Origin: an uncultured Amylibacter sp.
Lineage (GTDB): Bacteria; Pseudomonadota; Alphaproteobacteria; Rhodobacterales; Rhodobacteraceae
DNA length: 8,510 nt
Assembly (NCBI GenBank): GCA_937944065.1
Contig: CALDZS010000003.1
Coordinates: 1-8,510 of the forward strand
Direction of reading: 5' to 3'
In this document: positions 1 through 6,649 of the stretch, piece after piece
Layout: the number at the start of each line of letters is the position of its first letter
How positions within the stretch are numbered: position 1 is the first letter of the stretch
Notes under the pieces: model-generated
The model's input: the letters and a program-made list of their open reading frames with translations, nothing else
Database searches by the model: none
Told to the model about the DNA's origin: nothing
Translations under genes and position numbers: made by a program

Positions 1-434
1 GCATCTGTTGTTAATTTATCCAACTTCCAAATGGGTTTGGGCAACAAGCGAGCCTCCATTGCGTCAGAGGTTCGTTCCAAAACGCCCCGCAGCCTTTCTG
101 GTGGATCGACCTGAACGATGCCGCGAAGATGTACTGCGACATAATTCCAAGTCGGAACATAACCATCCTCCTCGTACCAATCAGGCGAAATATATCCATC
201 TCCGCCTGACACCGCCAACACCGCGTTTTGTGGGTTCCTCAGGGCACGGACAATCGGATTGGATCGAACCAAATGGGCCTCGAGCGACGTGCCATCCTCT
301 GACAATTGAAAAGGTATATGTGCGGCCAATGGTTCTGCCGCTCCATTGATCATCAAGGTGCCAAAGCTGCGGTCGCGCGCGAACGCTACGTTCTGGTCGT
401 GTGCCGCGTCGTGATAAAGTGGATGTTGATACAT
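1..434 (-). CDS. PaiB-type FMN-binding protein (partial, 5' part)
   Basis: This is an open frame on the minus strand that runs off the left edge without a stop; 144 complete codons are visible of a family usually near 200 residues. The translation carries hallmarks of the PaiB (FMN-binding negative transcriptional regulator) family: HIPF at residues 39-42, a HLVRSNP block at 54-60, and YISPDWY...VPTWNY at 81-98. These proteins have a split-barrel flavin-binding fold. PaiB of Bacillus subtilis is linked to repression of sporulation and protease genes, but the role in Proteobacteria is unclear, so a regulatory function is not assured here. The start at 434 (MYQHPLYHD) is preferred because AGGA lies 7 nt upstream and family members start similarly; an in-frame ATG at 449 is the alternative. 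It lies 18 nt after the GST stop, so it is probably the last visible gene of the dapF operon. Confidence 0.85.
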   Translation of the reverse strand, partial: MYQHPLYHDAAHDQNVAFARDRSFGTLMINGAAEPLAAHIPFQLSEDGTSLEAHLVRSNPIVRALRNPQNAVLAVSGGDGYISPDWYEEDGYVPTWNYVAVHLRGIVQVDPPERLRGVLERTSDAMEARLLPKPIWKLDKLTTD

Positions 435-441
435 CTTGGCG

Positions 442-445
442 TCCT
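442..445 (-). promoter_or_regulatory. Ribosome binding site deciding the paiB-like start
   Basis: AGGA on the minus strand ends 7 nt before the ATG at 434. It lies inside the codons that would follow the alternative ATG at 449, which favours the shorter protein. Confidence 0.55.
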
Positions 446-452
446 GCATAGC

Positions 453-1097
453 TTAGCTTGCAGGAAACACTGTAACCTCGTCACCTGCAACCCACATTGG
501 GTACTTCTTCATGATATCCGAAAACGCCGTCGATCCTGTGAAATCTGAATACCAGTTGATAACATTTTTGTAAGGCTGACCCAAAAACCAAACGCGGTTT
601 ACATGGGCGAACTGACGGACGAAAGGCGCAATGCCGATATCAGCATAGGTGCGCGTTTCGCCGAAAAGAAACGATGTGTCCGCCAGCATGGCGTCCAGTT
701 CATTTAAGAACTCAGTCGCGTGCTTAAGCGTGATTTCGACATCCATCTCTGGATGCCTGCTAGCGTATTTGTAACGATCTAGGTGTGGCTTAAACTCAGT
801 ATCGCAACGCGACACCAAAGTGCGCATTTTATCTGCGCTGTCCGCAGGCAATAGGTTCTGCGGGTCACTTTGCGCCAATGCCCAGTCCATCACATCTAGG
901 CTTTCTTCCAATACTGTTCCGTCAGCCAATACCAGCACAGGCACCGTGCCCTTGGGCGAAGTTTCCAGAAATTCTGGCGCTTTGTCGCGCAATAGGATTT
1001 CGCGCAAATGGGTCTGTTGGCCGCTGGCCGCAATCGCCAATCGCGCGCGCATGGCATAGGGGCATCTGCGAAAGCTATAAAGGATCGGCAGCGTCAT
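453..1097 (-). CDS. Glutathione S-transferase family protein
   Basis: A 214-residue protein with the two-domain GST layout and a usual family length. The N-terminal thioredoxin-like domain (about 1-80) has C12-P-Y-A at the start of the first helix, the cis-proline P53 in the GTVPVL block, and E65-S66, the pair that normally holds the gamma-glutamyl end of glutathione. The C-terminal part (about 90-205) is helical, with a TYADIGIAPFVRQF stretch typical of the all-alpha domain. The cysteine at the active position suggests an omega/beta-like enzyme doing thiol transfer or deglutathionylation rather than classical conjugation; this is inferred, and the substrate is unknown. No signal peptide is visible, so it should be cytosolic. 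Its ATG overlaps the TGA of mtaB (ATGA at 1097-1094), which implies translational coupling. Confidence 0.85.
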   Translation of the reverse strand: MTLPILYSFRRCPYAMRARLAIAASGQQTHLREILLRDKAPEFLETSPKGTVPVLVLADGTVLEESLDVMDWALAQSDPQNLLPADSADKMRTLVSRCDTEFKPHLDRYKYASRHPEMDVEITLKHATEFLNELDAMLADTSFLFGETRTYADIGIAPFVRQFAHVNRVWFLGQPYKNVINWYSDFTGSTAFSDIMKKYPMWVAGDEVTVFPAS

Positions 1098-2359
1098 GCG
1101 ACCAGTAATTGTTTACTGGACGCACCTGTAATTTTGGTGCGGATAATGGCGCCTTTTTGTTGATCTTTATCAAACGCAACCTCGGTGAAACCTTCCGTGC
1201 GTCCCATACGCGCGTTTTCCATCAAGACATTGTGGCTTTTGCCAATTTGGCCAGCAAGATGAGTCAGCACAGCGGCATCTCCCGCAGCACGCAATACAGC
1301 AGCACGAGATTTCACAACATCGCGGGGCAACTGCGGCATTCGCGCAGCCGGCGTGCCTTCACGAGACGAGTAGGGAAATATATGCAACCATGTCAGTCCA
1401 CACTCTGCGATCAAACGGACAGAATTTTCAAACATCTCGTCTGTTTCCGTCGGAAAGCCCGCGATGATATCCGCACCAAACACGATGTCAGGTCTAACAC
1501 GGCGGATGTCTGCGCAAAATTCAATCGCATCTTCACGCATATGGCGGCGCTTCATCCGTTTCAGAATCATGTTATCGCCCGCCTGCAAGGACAGATGCAA
1601 ATGCGGCATAAACCGAATGTCACTGGCGACCGCATCAATCAGGGCTGGATCAGCCTCGATACTATCAATCGATGAGATGCGTAGACGGTTCAAATCAGGC
1701 ACCAGTCTCAAAATACGCTGCACCAAATCACCAAGCTTCGGTGAAGAAGGTAAATCCTGTCCCCAACTGGTCATGTCGACACCTGTTAACACGACTTCGT
1801 TAAACCCTTGATCGACCAAACGTTGAATTTGTTCAACCACAACACCCGCAGGAACGGATCGAGAATTACCGCGCCCATACGGAATGATGCAAAAAGTACA
1901 GCGATGATCGCAGCCGTTTTGAACCTGAACATAGGCGCGGCTACGCGTGCCGAATCCATCGATCAGGTGGCCAGCAGTTTCTTCGACGGACATGATGTCG
2001 TTTACCTGCAGGCGTTCAGTCTCGCCAATAAAGTTCGGCCCCATGGCCAACCCGGTCCAAGTATCCGCCTGCATCTTCTCGATATTGCCGACAACCACGT
2101 CGACCTCTGGCATATCAGTATAAGTTTTGGGCTCGGTCTGCGCGGCGCAACCAGTCACAATAACCTGCGCGTCAGGATGCTCTCGTCGCAACTTGCGGAT
2201 GCGTTGTTTCGACGATCGTACCGCCTCTGCGGTGACAGCACAGGTGTTCACTACCACAGCATTGTTCAGACCAGCGGCATCACCAAGGTCCTTCATTGCT
2301 TGCGTCTCGTATGCGTTCAAACGGCACCCGAAGGTTTCGAAAATAGGTGGTTTGGTCAT
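1094..2359 (-). CDS. mtaB: tRNA (N6-threonylcarbamoyladenosine(37)-C2)-methylthiotransferase MtaB
   Basis: A 421-residue radical SAM methylthiotransferase. The N-terminal UPF0004 domain has its three cluster cysteines at C12 (FGCRLN), C40 (VNTCAVT) and C71 (VTGCAAQ). The radical SAM domain carries C150-x3-C154-x2-C157 (GCDHRCTFCIIPYGRG), which binds the second 4Fe-4S cluster and SAM. A C-terminal TRAM-like RNA-binding stretch follows. The family adds a methylthio group to t6A at position 37 of tRNAs reading ANN codons, giving ms2t6A. MtaB is preferred over MiaB and RimO from the FGCRLN-type start and overall sequence, though the closely related families were not compared by alignment. The start at 2359 (MTKPPIFETFGC) overlaps the dapF TGA by an ATGA; the frame stays open upstream to 2428, but that extension lies within dapF. 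A tRNA-Lys(UUU) gene, the classic MtaB substrate type, lies beyond dapF. Confidence 0.92.
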   Translation of the reverse strand: MTKPPIFETFGCRLNAYETQAMKDLGDAAGLNNAVVVNTCAVTAEAVRSSKQRIRKLRREHPDAQVIVTGCAAQTEPKTYTDMPEVDVVVGNIEKMQADTWTGLAMGPNFIGETERLQVNDIMSVEETAGHLIDGFGTRSRAYVQVQNGCDHRCTFCIIPYGRGNSRSVPAGVVVEQIQRLVDQGFNEVVLTGVDMTSWGQDLPSSPKLGDLVQRILRLVPDLNRLRISSIDSIEADPALIDAVASDIRFMPHLHLSLQAGDNMILKRMKRRHMREDAIEFCADIRRVRPDIVFGADIIAGFPTETDEMFENSVRLIAECGLTWLHIFPYSSREGTPAARMPQLPRDVVKSRAAVLRAAGDAAVLTHLAGQIGKSHNVLMENARMGRTEGFTEVAFDKDQQKGAIIRTKITGASSKQLLVA

Positions 2360-3198
2360 TGCGAGATTTCCAAAAATTCTGGCGCCAGCACCCCTTGTTG
2401 AACCAGTTGCACAGGACCCGTCATCCAAACCCCATCATCGCGCCAATCAATCTGCAATTGCCCACCGTCCAGATGGATCGTCACAGCGCGATCTGTCAGC
2501 CCTTTGCGATGAGCGGCCACGGCCACAGCACATGCCCCCGACCCACAAGCATAGGTAATCATTCCACCGCGTTCCCATGTGCGTTGGCGGATGTTTTGGC
2601 GATCAATGATATGAATGAACTCGACATTCGTACGTTCTGGGTACAATGGATGATGTTCCAGATTGGGCCCGACCGCAGCCAAATCAATCGCATCCGCGTC
2701 ATCAACAACAAACACACAATGCGGGTTGCCCATGCCAACAGCAGACGGCGCGCCCTCAATTGGCAAAGCATTCAAATCTACATCCCTCGCCAATGGAATC
2801 GCGGCCCAATCCAACACGGGCTGCCCCATATTCACGCTGATCATTCCGTCGCCAGTGCGGCGCGCGGGCAACAGGCCTTGACCTGTCCGCAAAACAATCT
2901 GATCACGGCCCAACTCGGACATAATCAGATGCGCTATACAACGGCTGGCATTACCACAAGCATTCGCCATTGACCCATCAGAGTTCCAATACTCGATGTT
3001 CACATCCGCATCATCGACGTTTGCAAGCACCGCCAATTGGTCATATCCCACGCCAAAATGCCTGTCCCCTATGGCACGTGCCAAGGCAGGCGTCATGGTT
3101 AACGCGTCGGTGCGCCCGTCAATGATTACAAAATCATTTCCAAGCCCGTGCATCTTTAGAAACGGCAAACCGTTTGGGAATTTAAGTGCCTTTGTCAT
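2356..3198 (-). CDS. dapF: Diaminopimelate epimerase
   Basis: A 280-residue cofactor-independent epimerase that interconverts LL- and meso-diaminopimelate, the last-but-one step of lysine synthesis and the source of the peptidoglycan cross-linking residue. Both catalytic cysteines of the two-base mechanism are present: C81 in NACGNASRC and C218 in YACGSGAC. The family start block KMHGLGNDFVIID is at 15-27, NSDGS at 72-76 and GNPHCV at 157-162. The loop before the second cysteine reads ERGGMITYACG, where many homologues have ERGxGxTxACG; this may be a lineage variant. The start is uncertain: ATG at 3198 (MTKALKFP) is chosen for family length, but ATG at 3207 and TTG at 3216 are in frame and none has a strong Shine-Dalgarno sequence. 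It seems to be the first gene of the dapF-mtaB-GST-paiB run. Confidence 0.94.
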   Translation of the reverse strand: MTKALKFPNGLPFLKMHGLGNDFVIIDGRTDALTMTPALARAIGDRHFGVGYDQLAVLANVDDADVNIEYWNSDGSMANACGNASRCIAHLIMSELGRDQIVLRTGQGLLPARRTGDGMISVNMGQPVLDWAAIPLARDVDLNALPIEGAPSAVGMGNPHCVFVVDDADAIDLAAVGPNLEHHPLYPERTNVEFIHIIDRQNIRQRTWERGGMITYACGSGACAVAVAAHRKGLTDRAVTIHLDGGQLQIDWRDDGVWMTGPVQLVQQGVLAPEFLEISQ

Positions 3199-3261
3199 AC
3201 GCACCATATAAGCCAAGATTTCCCAACACGCCAGTGCGCGAAAATTTAGTTGATTAAGGGG

Positions 3262-3290
3262 TTGACCATATCAAGGCACCGCCCTAATTA
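3262..3290 (+). promoter_or_regulatory. Sigma70-type promoter of tRNA-Lys
   Basis: TTGACC at 3262-3267 and TAATTA at 3285-3290 are separated by exactly 17 nt. The predicted start of transcription, about 3297, leaves a leader of only a few bases before the mature tRNA 5' end at 3303. The -10 element sits in a CTAATTAG palindrome (3284-3291), so minus-strand activity towards dapF is possible, but no good matching -35 was found in that direction. Confidence 0.6.
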
Positions 3291-3302
3291 GCCCCATAGT
3301 GT

Positions 3303-3378
3303 GGGCCGGTAGCTCAGTTGGTAGAGCAACTGACTTTTAATCAGTAGGTCCCGGGTTCGGATCCCGGCCGGCTCACCA
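3303..3378 (+). tRNA. tRNA-Lys (anticodon TTT)
   Basis: A full 76-nt cloverleaf can be folded by hand. The acceptor stem pairs 3303-3309 with 3368-3374 (one G-T pair). The D stem is GCTC 3312-3315 with GAGC 3324-3327. The anticodon stem is ACTGA 3329-3333 with TCAGT 3341-3345. The T stem is CCGGG 3351-3355 with CCCGG 3363-3367 around TTCGGAT. The anticodon loop CTTTTAA puts TTT at 3336-3338, reading AAA/AAG lysine codons, with A at position 37. The discriminator is A3375 and CCA is encoded at 3376-3378. It faces away from dapF and converges on bhcR. Confidence 0.98.
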
Positions 3379-3383
3379 TTTTT
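3379..3383 (+). terminator. T run after tRNA-Lys, possible terminator tail
   Basis: Five T residues follow the encoded CCA directly. No separate hairpin precedes them, so termination would have to rely on the stable tRNA fold itself or on another mechanism. Weak call. Confidence 0.25.
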
Positions 3384-3414
3384 CAAACATGTTAACCGCG
3401 CCCGCCAAATCGAT

Positions 3415-3428
3415 GCAACCTAGGTTGC
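3415..3428. repeat. Perfect 14-bp palindrome between tRNA-Lys and the bhcR 3' end
   Basis: GCAACCTAGGTTGC equals its own reverse complement. It lies 17 nt past the bhcR stop on the minus strand and 37 nt past tRNA-Lys on the plus strand. No T tract follows on either strand, so it is not a standard intrinsic terminator. It could be a protein-binding site or a short 3' hairpin (5-bp stem, CTAG loop). Confidence 0.5.
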
Positions 3429-3444
3429 TAAGGTATTGTATTGT

Positions 3445-4311
3445 TCACAACGTGATAGATGAACCATCGCTCGTGGGTGTCAATCCAGCACCTCCCATCG
3501 CAACCGAGATTTGGTCAGCTGCCTGCATCACTGCATCAGAGAATCTGTCTATTTCATCGCCAGAAATGCGGCTAGTGGGGCCTGACACCGAAATACCTGC
3601 AATTACTTCGCCATATGCGTTTCGAATAGGCGCCGCGATGCAACGCATGCCCATGTTGCGTTCCTGATCATCAAAAGCATATCCACGCGCACGGGTTCTG
3701 GCCAAATCAAACTGCAGCGATTCTAGGTCTGCACAGGTATACTGCGTGAACTTTTCCATCTTGTTACGTGCAAACCTTGCCAATTGATCCGCATCGAAAT
3801 AGGCCAACAACGCTTTGCCTATGCCCGACGCATGTAGCGGTGACAAGGTGCCGGGAGGAAAGAACGCACGGATGGGTGCGTGGGTTTCCACCTGACTTAA
3901 GAACAGCGTGTTACCGTCTTTGGCTATTCCTAAATTTGCAGTTTCACCAGTTTGTTCCATTAAACTACGCAGAATCGGGCGACTGGTTTCGACCAAACTG
4001 GTGCGACGCAGAAAAACCGACCCGACTAGAAATGCCCCTGGGCCAATGTGCCAAGTTTGCGCGGCCTCGTCAGCTTCGACAATATCATGCAGGGCAAGTG
4101 TGGTGAGAATGCGATATATCGTGGCCGGCGATTCTCCCAAATCCTTTGAAAACTCGCTAAGCGTCACGCTTTGTCGTTTCGCCAGCTCTTTAAGTACCAC
4201 CAAAGCGCGATCCAGTGATTTTATCGTGTTCTGTTCAGTTTTTTCATTAAACGCGCGTGGACGCCCGCGCTGTTTTTTATCCTGCTCTGTGGTTCTTTTG
4301 GAGACTGTCAT
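3445..4311 (-). CDS. bhcR: IclR-family transcriptional regulator of the beta-hydroxyaspartate cycle
   Basis: A 288-residue regulator with the two-domain IclR layout. An N-terminal winged helix-turn-helix spans about 28-90, with VTLSEFSKDLGESPATIYRIL (49-69) as the helix-turn-helix. The effector-binding domain spans about 105-275; it contains PLHASGIGKALLAY and a closing APIRNAYGEVIAGISVSGP block, both diagnostic of the family. Ahead of the HTH is a basic tail with RGRPR at 15-19, resembling an AT-hook. The identity as BhcR follows from its divergent position beside bhcABCD; in Paracoccus denitrificans the corresponding regulator binds the bhc promoter and responds to glyoxylate. The start at 4311 is the only sensible ATG; its Shine-Dalgarno sequence is poor (A-rich, AAAGA). 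A good promoter lies just upstream. It converges on tRNA-Lys with no clear terminator. Confidence 0.92.
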   Translation of the reverse strand: MTVSKRTTEQDKKQRGRPRAFNEKTEQNTIKSLDRALVVLKELAKRQSVTLSEFSKDLGESPATIYRILTTLALHDIVEADEAAQTWHIGPGAFLVGSVFLRRTSLVETSRPILRSLMEQTGETANLGIAKDGNTLFLSQVETHAPIRAFFPPGTLSPLHASGIGKALLAYFDADQLARFARNKMEKFTQYTCADLESLQFDLARTRARGYAFDDQERNMGMRCIAAPIRNAYGEVIAGISVSGPTSRISGDEIDRFSDAVMQAADQISVAMGGAGLTPTSDGSSITL

Positions 4312-4320
4312 GTATTATCT

Positions 4321-4417
4321 TTTTCAAAAGTGAATTTGATTTTTACTATATGAAAAATTCAACCATCTGACAATAAAGGAAAAAAACATATTTTCAATTT
4401 TTGAAATCCATTTTCAA
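4321..4417. promoter_or_regulatory. Cluster of TTCAA-type inverted and direct repeats, candidate BhcR operators
   Basis: The very AT-rich bhcR-bhcA gap contains repeated variants of one half-site. TTCA-4-TGAA is at 4323-4334, TGAA-3-TTCA at 4351-4361 and TTTCAA-3-TTGAAA at 4392-4406. The 8-mer ATTTTCAA occurs at 4390-4397 and again at 4410-4417, exactly 20 bp apart, about two helix turns. The 15-bp element at 4392-4406 has the size of known IclR-family operators. AT-rich sequence gives such repeats by chance more easily, so individual sites are uncertain; the cluster as a whole is the stronger signal. Confidence 0.5.
4345..4373 (-). promoter_or_regulatory. Sigma70-type promoter of bhcR
   Basis: Read on the minus strand, TTGTCA (4373-4368) and TATAGT (4350-4345) are 17 nt apart, close to consensus. 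Transcription should start near 4338, giving a leader of about 27 nt before the bhcR ATG. The inverted repeat TGAAAAATTCA (4351-4361) lies inside the spacer, a place where a bound regulator would block polymerase. Confidence 0.65.
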
Positions 4418-4422
4418 AAAAA

Positions 4423-4449
4423 TTGTGATAAAAGTTTGCTCTGGATAGT
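4423..4449 (+). promoter_or_regulatory. Weak candidate promoter of bhcA
   Basis: TTGTGA (4423-4428) and GATAGT (4444-4449) are 15 nt apart, a short spacer with a modest -10. Nothing better was found upstream of bhcA on the plus strand. A poor promoter preceded by operator-like repeats at 4390-4417 would suit an activator-dependent promoter, but this is inference. Confidence 0.3.
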
Positions 4450-4471
4450 GTGGTGTCTGAACACATACAGT

Positions 4472-4475
4472 GGAG
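4472..4475 (+). promoter_or_regulatory. Ribosome binding site deciding the bhcA start
   Basis: GGAG lies 6 nt before the ATG at 4482. An in-frame GTG at 4470 overlaps this site and would add four residues, so the ATG is the better start. Confidence 0.8.
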
Positions 4476-4481
4476 AAGAAA

Positions 4482-5654
4482 ATGAGCTTTCAAAATCCTG
4501 TTTTCATACCAGGACCAACCAACATGCCCGAGGCGATCCGTCAGGCCTGTTATATGCCAACAATAGATCACCGCTCACCCGTCTTTGGCAAGATCCTTCA
4601 TCCTTGCCTAGAAGGTGTGCAAAAGGTTTTGAAGTCTGACAGCGCGAAGATTTTCATCTTTCCGTCTACGGGTACTGGTGGTTGGGAAACAGGGATCACA
4701 AACACATTATCTGCTGGTGACAAAATTTTGGCCGCCCGCAATGGCATGTTCAGCCATCGATGGATCGACATGTGCCAGCGCCACCAGTTGGATGTTCAAA
4801 TTGTTGAAACGCCGTGGGGCGAAGGATTGCCAGCGGACAAATACGAAGAAATCTTGAAGGCGGACAAAAACCACACGATCAAAGCTGTGCTGGCCACACA
4901 CAACGAAACCGCAACAGGTGTGAAGTCCGACATTGCTGCCGTACGCCGCGCACTTGATGCGGCAGGCCACCCTGCGATGTTGTTCGTCGATGGAGTCAGC
5001 AGCATCGGATCAATGGATTTTCGTTTCGACGATTGGGGTGTAGATATTGCCGTAACTGGTTCCCAAAAAGGGTTCATGTTGCCGGCTGGTTTGGCCATCG
5101 TAGGTTTCAGCGATAAAGCCATGAAAGCTGTTGCTGGCGCCACATTGCCTCGCACATTCTTTGACATTGGCGACATGGCTAAAGGGTATGCCGCAAATGC
5201 ATTTCCGTACACACCACCAGTTGGATTGATGAACGGATTGAAACTCTCGTTGGACATGATTTTGGACGAAGGCATCGAAAATGTGTTTGCTCGTCACACA
5301 CGCATTGCCACTGGCGTTCGCCACGCAGTTGAGGCTTGGGGTTTAGAATTGTGCGCCGCCTCGCCTGACGTTTATTCCGACAGTGTATCCGCGATCAAAA
5401 CGCCTGAAGGGTTTAATGCAACCGATATCGTAACGGTTGCCGCCGAACAATATGGCATGGCTTTTGGTGTTGGTCTGGGCGAGGTCGCGGGCAAAGTATT
5501 CCGCATCGGCCATTTGGGCATGCTGACGGATGCGATGATGTTGTCTGGCTTGGGCGTGGCCGAAATGGTCATGGTCGATCTGGGGCTGGATATCAAACTG
5601 GGCTCTGGTGTTGCAGCCGCCCAAGAATTTTATCGTCACGGCAACAAAGCCTAG
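4482..5654 (+). CDS. bhcA: Aspartate-glyoxylate aminotransferase
   Basis: A 390-residue class V (fold type I) PLP aminotransferase of the serine/alanine-glyoxylate type. Visible landmarks are the PGPTNMP start block at 10-16, the phosphate-binding loop STGTGGWE at 62-69, HNETATG at 140-146, D170 in FVDGVSSIGS (expected to pair with the PLP ring nitrogen), and K196 in GSQKGF, expected to form the Schiff base. In the beta-hydroxyaspartate cycle BhcA moves the amino group of aspartate to glyoxylate, giving glycine and oxaloacetate; oxaloacetate is the net product. The specific aspartate donor role is inferred from the cluster; by sequence alone a serine-glyoxylate aminotransferase would be the default call. 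It is the first gene of the plus-strand operon, with a strong Shine-Dalgarno sequence, and bhcB follows after 29 nt. Confidence 0.93.
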   Translation: MSFQNPVFIPGPTNMPEAIRQACYMPTIDHRSPVFGKILHPCLEGVQKVLKSDSAKIFIFPSTGTGGWETGITNTLSAGDKILAARNGMFSHRWIDMCQRHQLDVQIVETPWGEGLPADKYEEILKADKNHTIKAVLATHNETATGVKSDIAAVRRALDAAGHPAMLFVDGVSSIGSMDFRFDDWGVDIAVTGSQKGFMLPAGLAIVGFSDKAMKAVAGATLPRTFFDIGDMAKGYAANAFPYTPPVGLMNGLKLSLDMILDEGIENVFARHTRIATGVRHAVEAWGLELCAASPDVYSDSVSAIKTPEGFNATDIVTVAAEQYGMAFGVGLGEVAGKVFRIGHLGMLTDAMMLSGLGVAEMVMVDLGLDIKLGSGVAAAQEFYRHGNKA

Positions 5655-5683
5655 CCGCACACGGTAAAGAAGGAATTTCGATT

Positions 5684-6649
5684 ATGTATATCCCAACGAT
5701 TGACGATATGAAGGCGGCGCATGCACGCGCAAAGCCTTACATCCATCGCACGCCCGTTTTGACATCCGGCTATCTGAATGAACTGGCAGGCTGCGAAATG
5801 TTTTTCAAATGCGAGAATTTTCAAAAGGCCGGCGCATTCAAAGTACGCGGCGCGTCGAATGCCGTGTTCGGACTGACTGACGAACAGGCCAAGCGTGGCG
5901 TGGCAACCCATTCGTCTGGCAATCATGCACTATCGCTATCTTACGCTGCTGGCCGCCGCGGCATACCGTGTCACGTGGTTATGCCGCGCACGGCACCGCA
6001 AGCCAAAAAGGATGCAGTTCGTGGCTATGGTGGGATCATCACGGAATGTGAACCGTCCACCACATCGCGTGAAGAAGTATTCGCCAAAGTTCACGCAGAA
6101 ACGGGTGCCGATTTCGTACATCCATATAATGACCCTCGCGTCGTCGCTGGACAAGGAACCTGTTCGCGCGAATTGTTGGAACAGATGGATGATCTGGGCG
6201 GTGCATTGGATGCAGTGATTGCCCCGATCGGTGGTGGTGGAATGATCTCTGGCACATGCCTGACATTGTCAAACCTTGCGCCCAACGTGAAAATCTATGC
6301 CGCAGAACCTGAACAAGCCGACGATGCCGCACGCAGTTTTAAAGCGGGGCATATCATTGCTGATGACGCGCCTGTCACGGTTGCGGATGGTTTGAAGGTG
6401 CCGCTGAAAGACCTGACATGGCATTTCGTGTCGAACCACGTGACCGATATTCTGACCGCGTCCGAGACCGAGATTGTCGATGCAATGCGGATCACGTGGC
6501 AACGTATGAAACTGGTTATGGAACCCAGCAGCGCTGTTCCATTGGCTACAATTTTAAAAAACAAAGAGACCTTCGCGGGTAAACGCGTTGGGGTCATCAT
6601 CACTGGCGGTAACGTCGATCTGTCCAAGTTACCTTGGATGGAAAATTAA
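5684..6649 (+). CDS. bhcB: Beta-hydroxyaspartate dehydratase
   Basis: A 321-residue fold type II PLP enzyme of the serine/threonine dehydratase and serine racemase group, at normal length. K53 in KAGAFKVRGA is the expected PLP lysine. SSGNHA at 77-82 is the cofactor ring-contact loop, and GGGG at 183-186 is the phosphate-binding glycine loop. AAEPEQADDA, in the metal-binding region of serine racemase-like enzymes, is also present. In the cycle it removes water from beta-hydroxyaspartate to give iminosuccinate. Outside this context the same sequence would be called threonine dehydratase or hydroxyaspartate ammonia-lyase. In this pathway the imine should be captured by BhcD before it hydrolyses to oxaloacetate and ammonia. 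AGGA lies 9 nt before the ATG. The stop is overlapped by the Shine-Dalgarno sequence of bhcC. Confidence 0.93.
   Translation: MYIPTIDDMKAAHARAKPYIHRTPVLTSGYLNELAGCEMFFKCENFQKAGAFKVRGASNAVFGLTDEQAKRGVATHSSGNHALSLSYAAGRRGIPCHVVMPRTAPQAKKDAVRGYGGIITECEPSTTSREEVFAKVHAETGADFVHPYNDPRVVAGQGTCSRELLEQMDDLGGALDAVIAPIGGGGMISGTCLTLSNLAPNVKIYAAEPEQADDAARSFKAGHIIADDAPVTVADGLKVPLKDLTWHFVSNHVTDILTASETEIVDAMRITWQRMKLVMEPSSAVPLATILKNKETFAGKRVGVIITGGNVDLSKLPWMEN

Noticed and set aside
11..199. Short minus-strand frame of 62 codons at the left edge
   Set aside because: It overlaps the PaiB-like frame, which shows clear family motifs across the same bases; this frame has none.
1109..2401. Long plus-strand open frames (such as 1109-1675 and 1808-2401) opposite mtaB
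   Set aside because: They are antisense to a well supported gene, have no recognisable motif and are explained by codon use of mtaB.
4425..4440. Possible sigma54 promoter before bhcA because of TTGCT at 4436-4440
   Set aside because: The GG of the -24 element is missing at the required distance, so the match fails.
4453..4464. GTGT-CTGA-ACAC inverted repeat in the bhcA leader
   Set aside because: Only 4-bp arms and not related to the TTCAA repeats; it is within chance expectation.
4359..4571. 70-codon minus-strand frame across the bhcA promoter and start
   Set aside because: No ribosome binding site or family features; it overlaps bhcA codons and AT-rich regulatory DNA.
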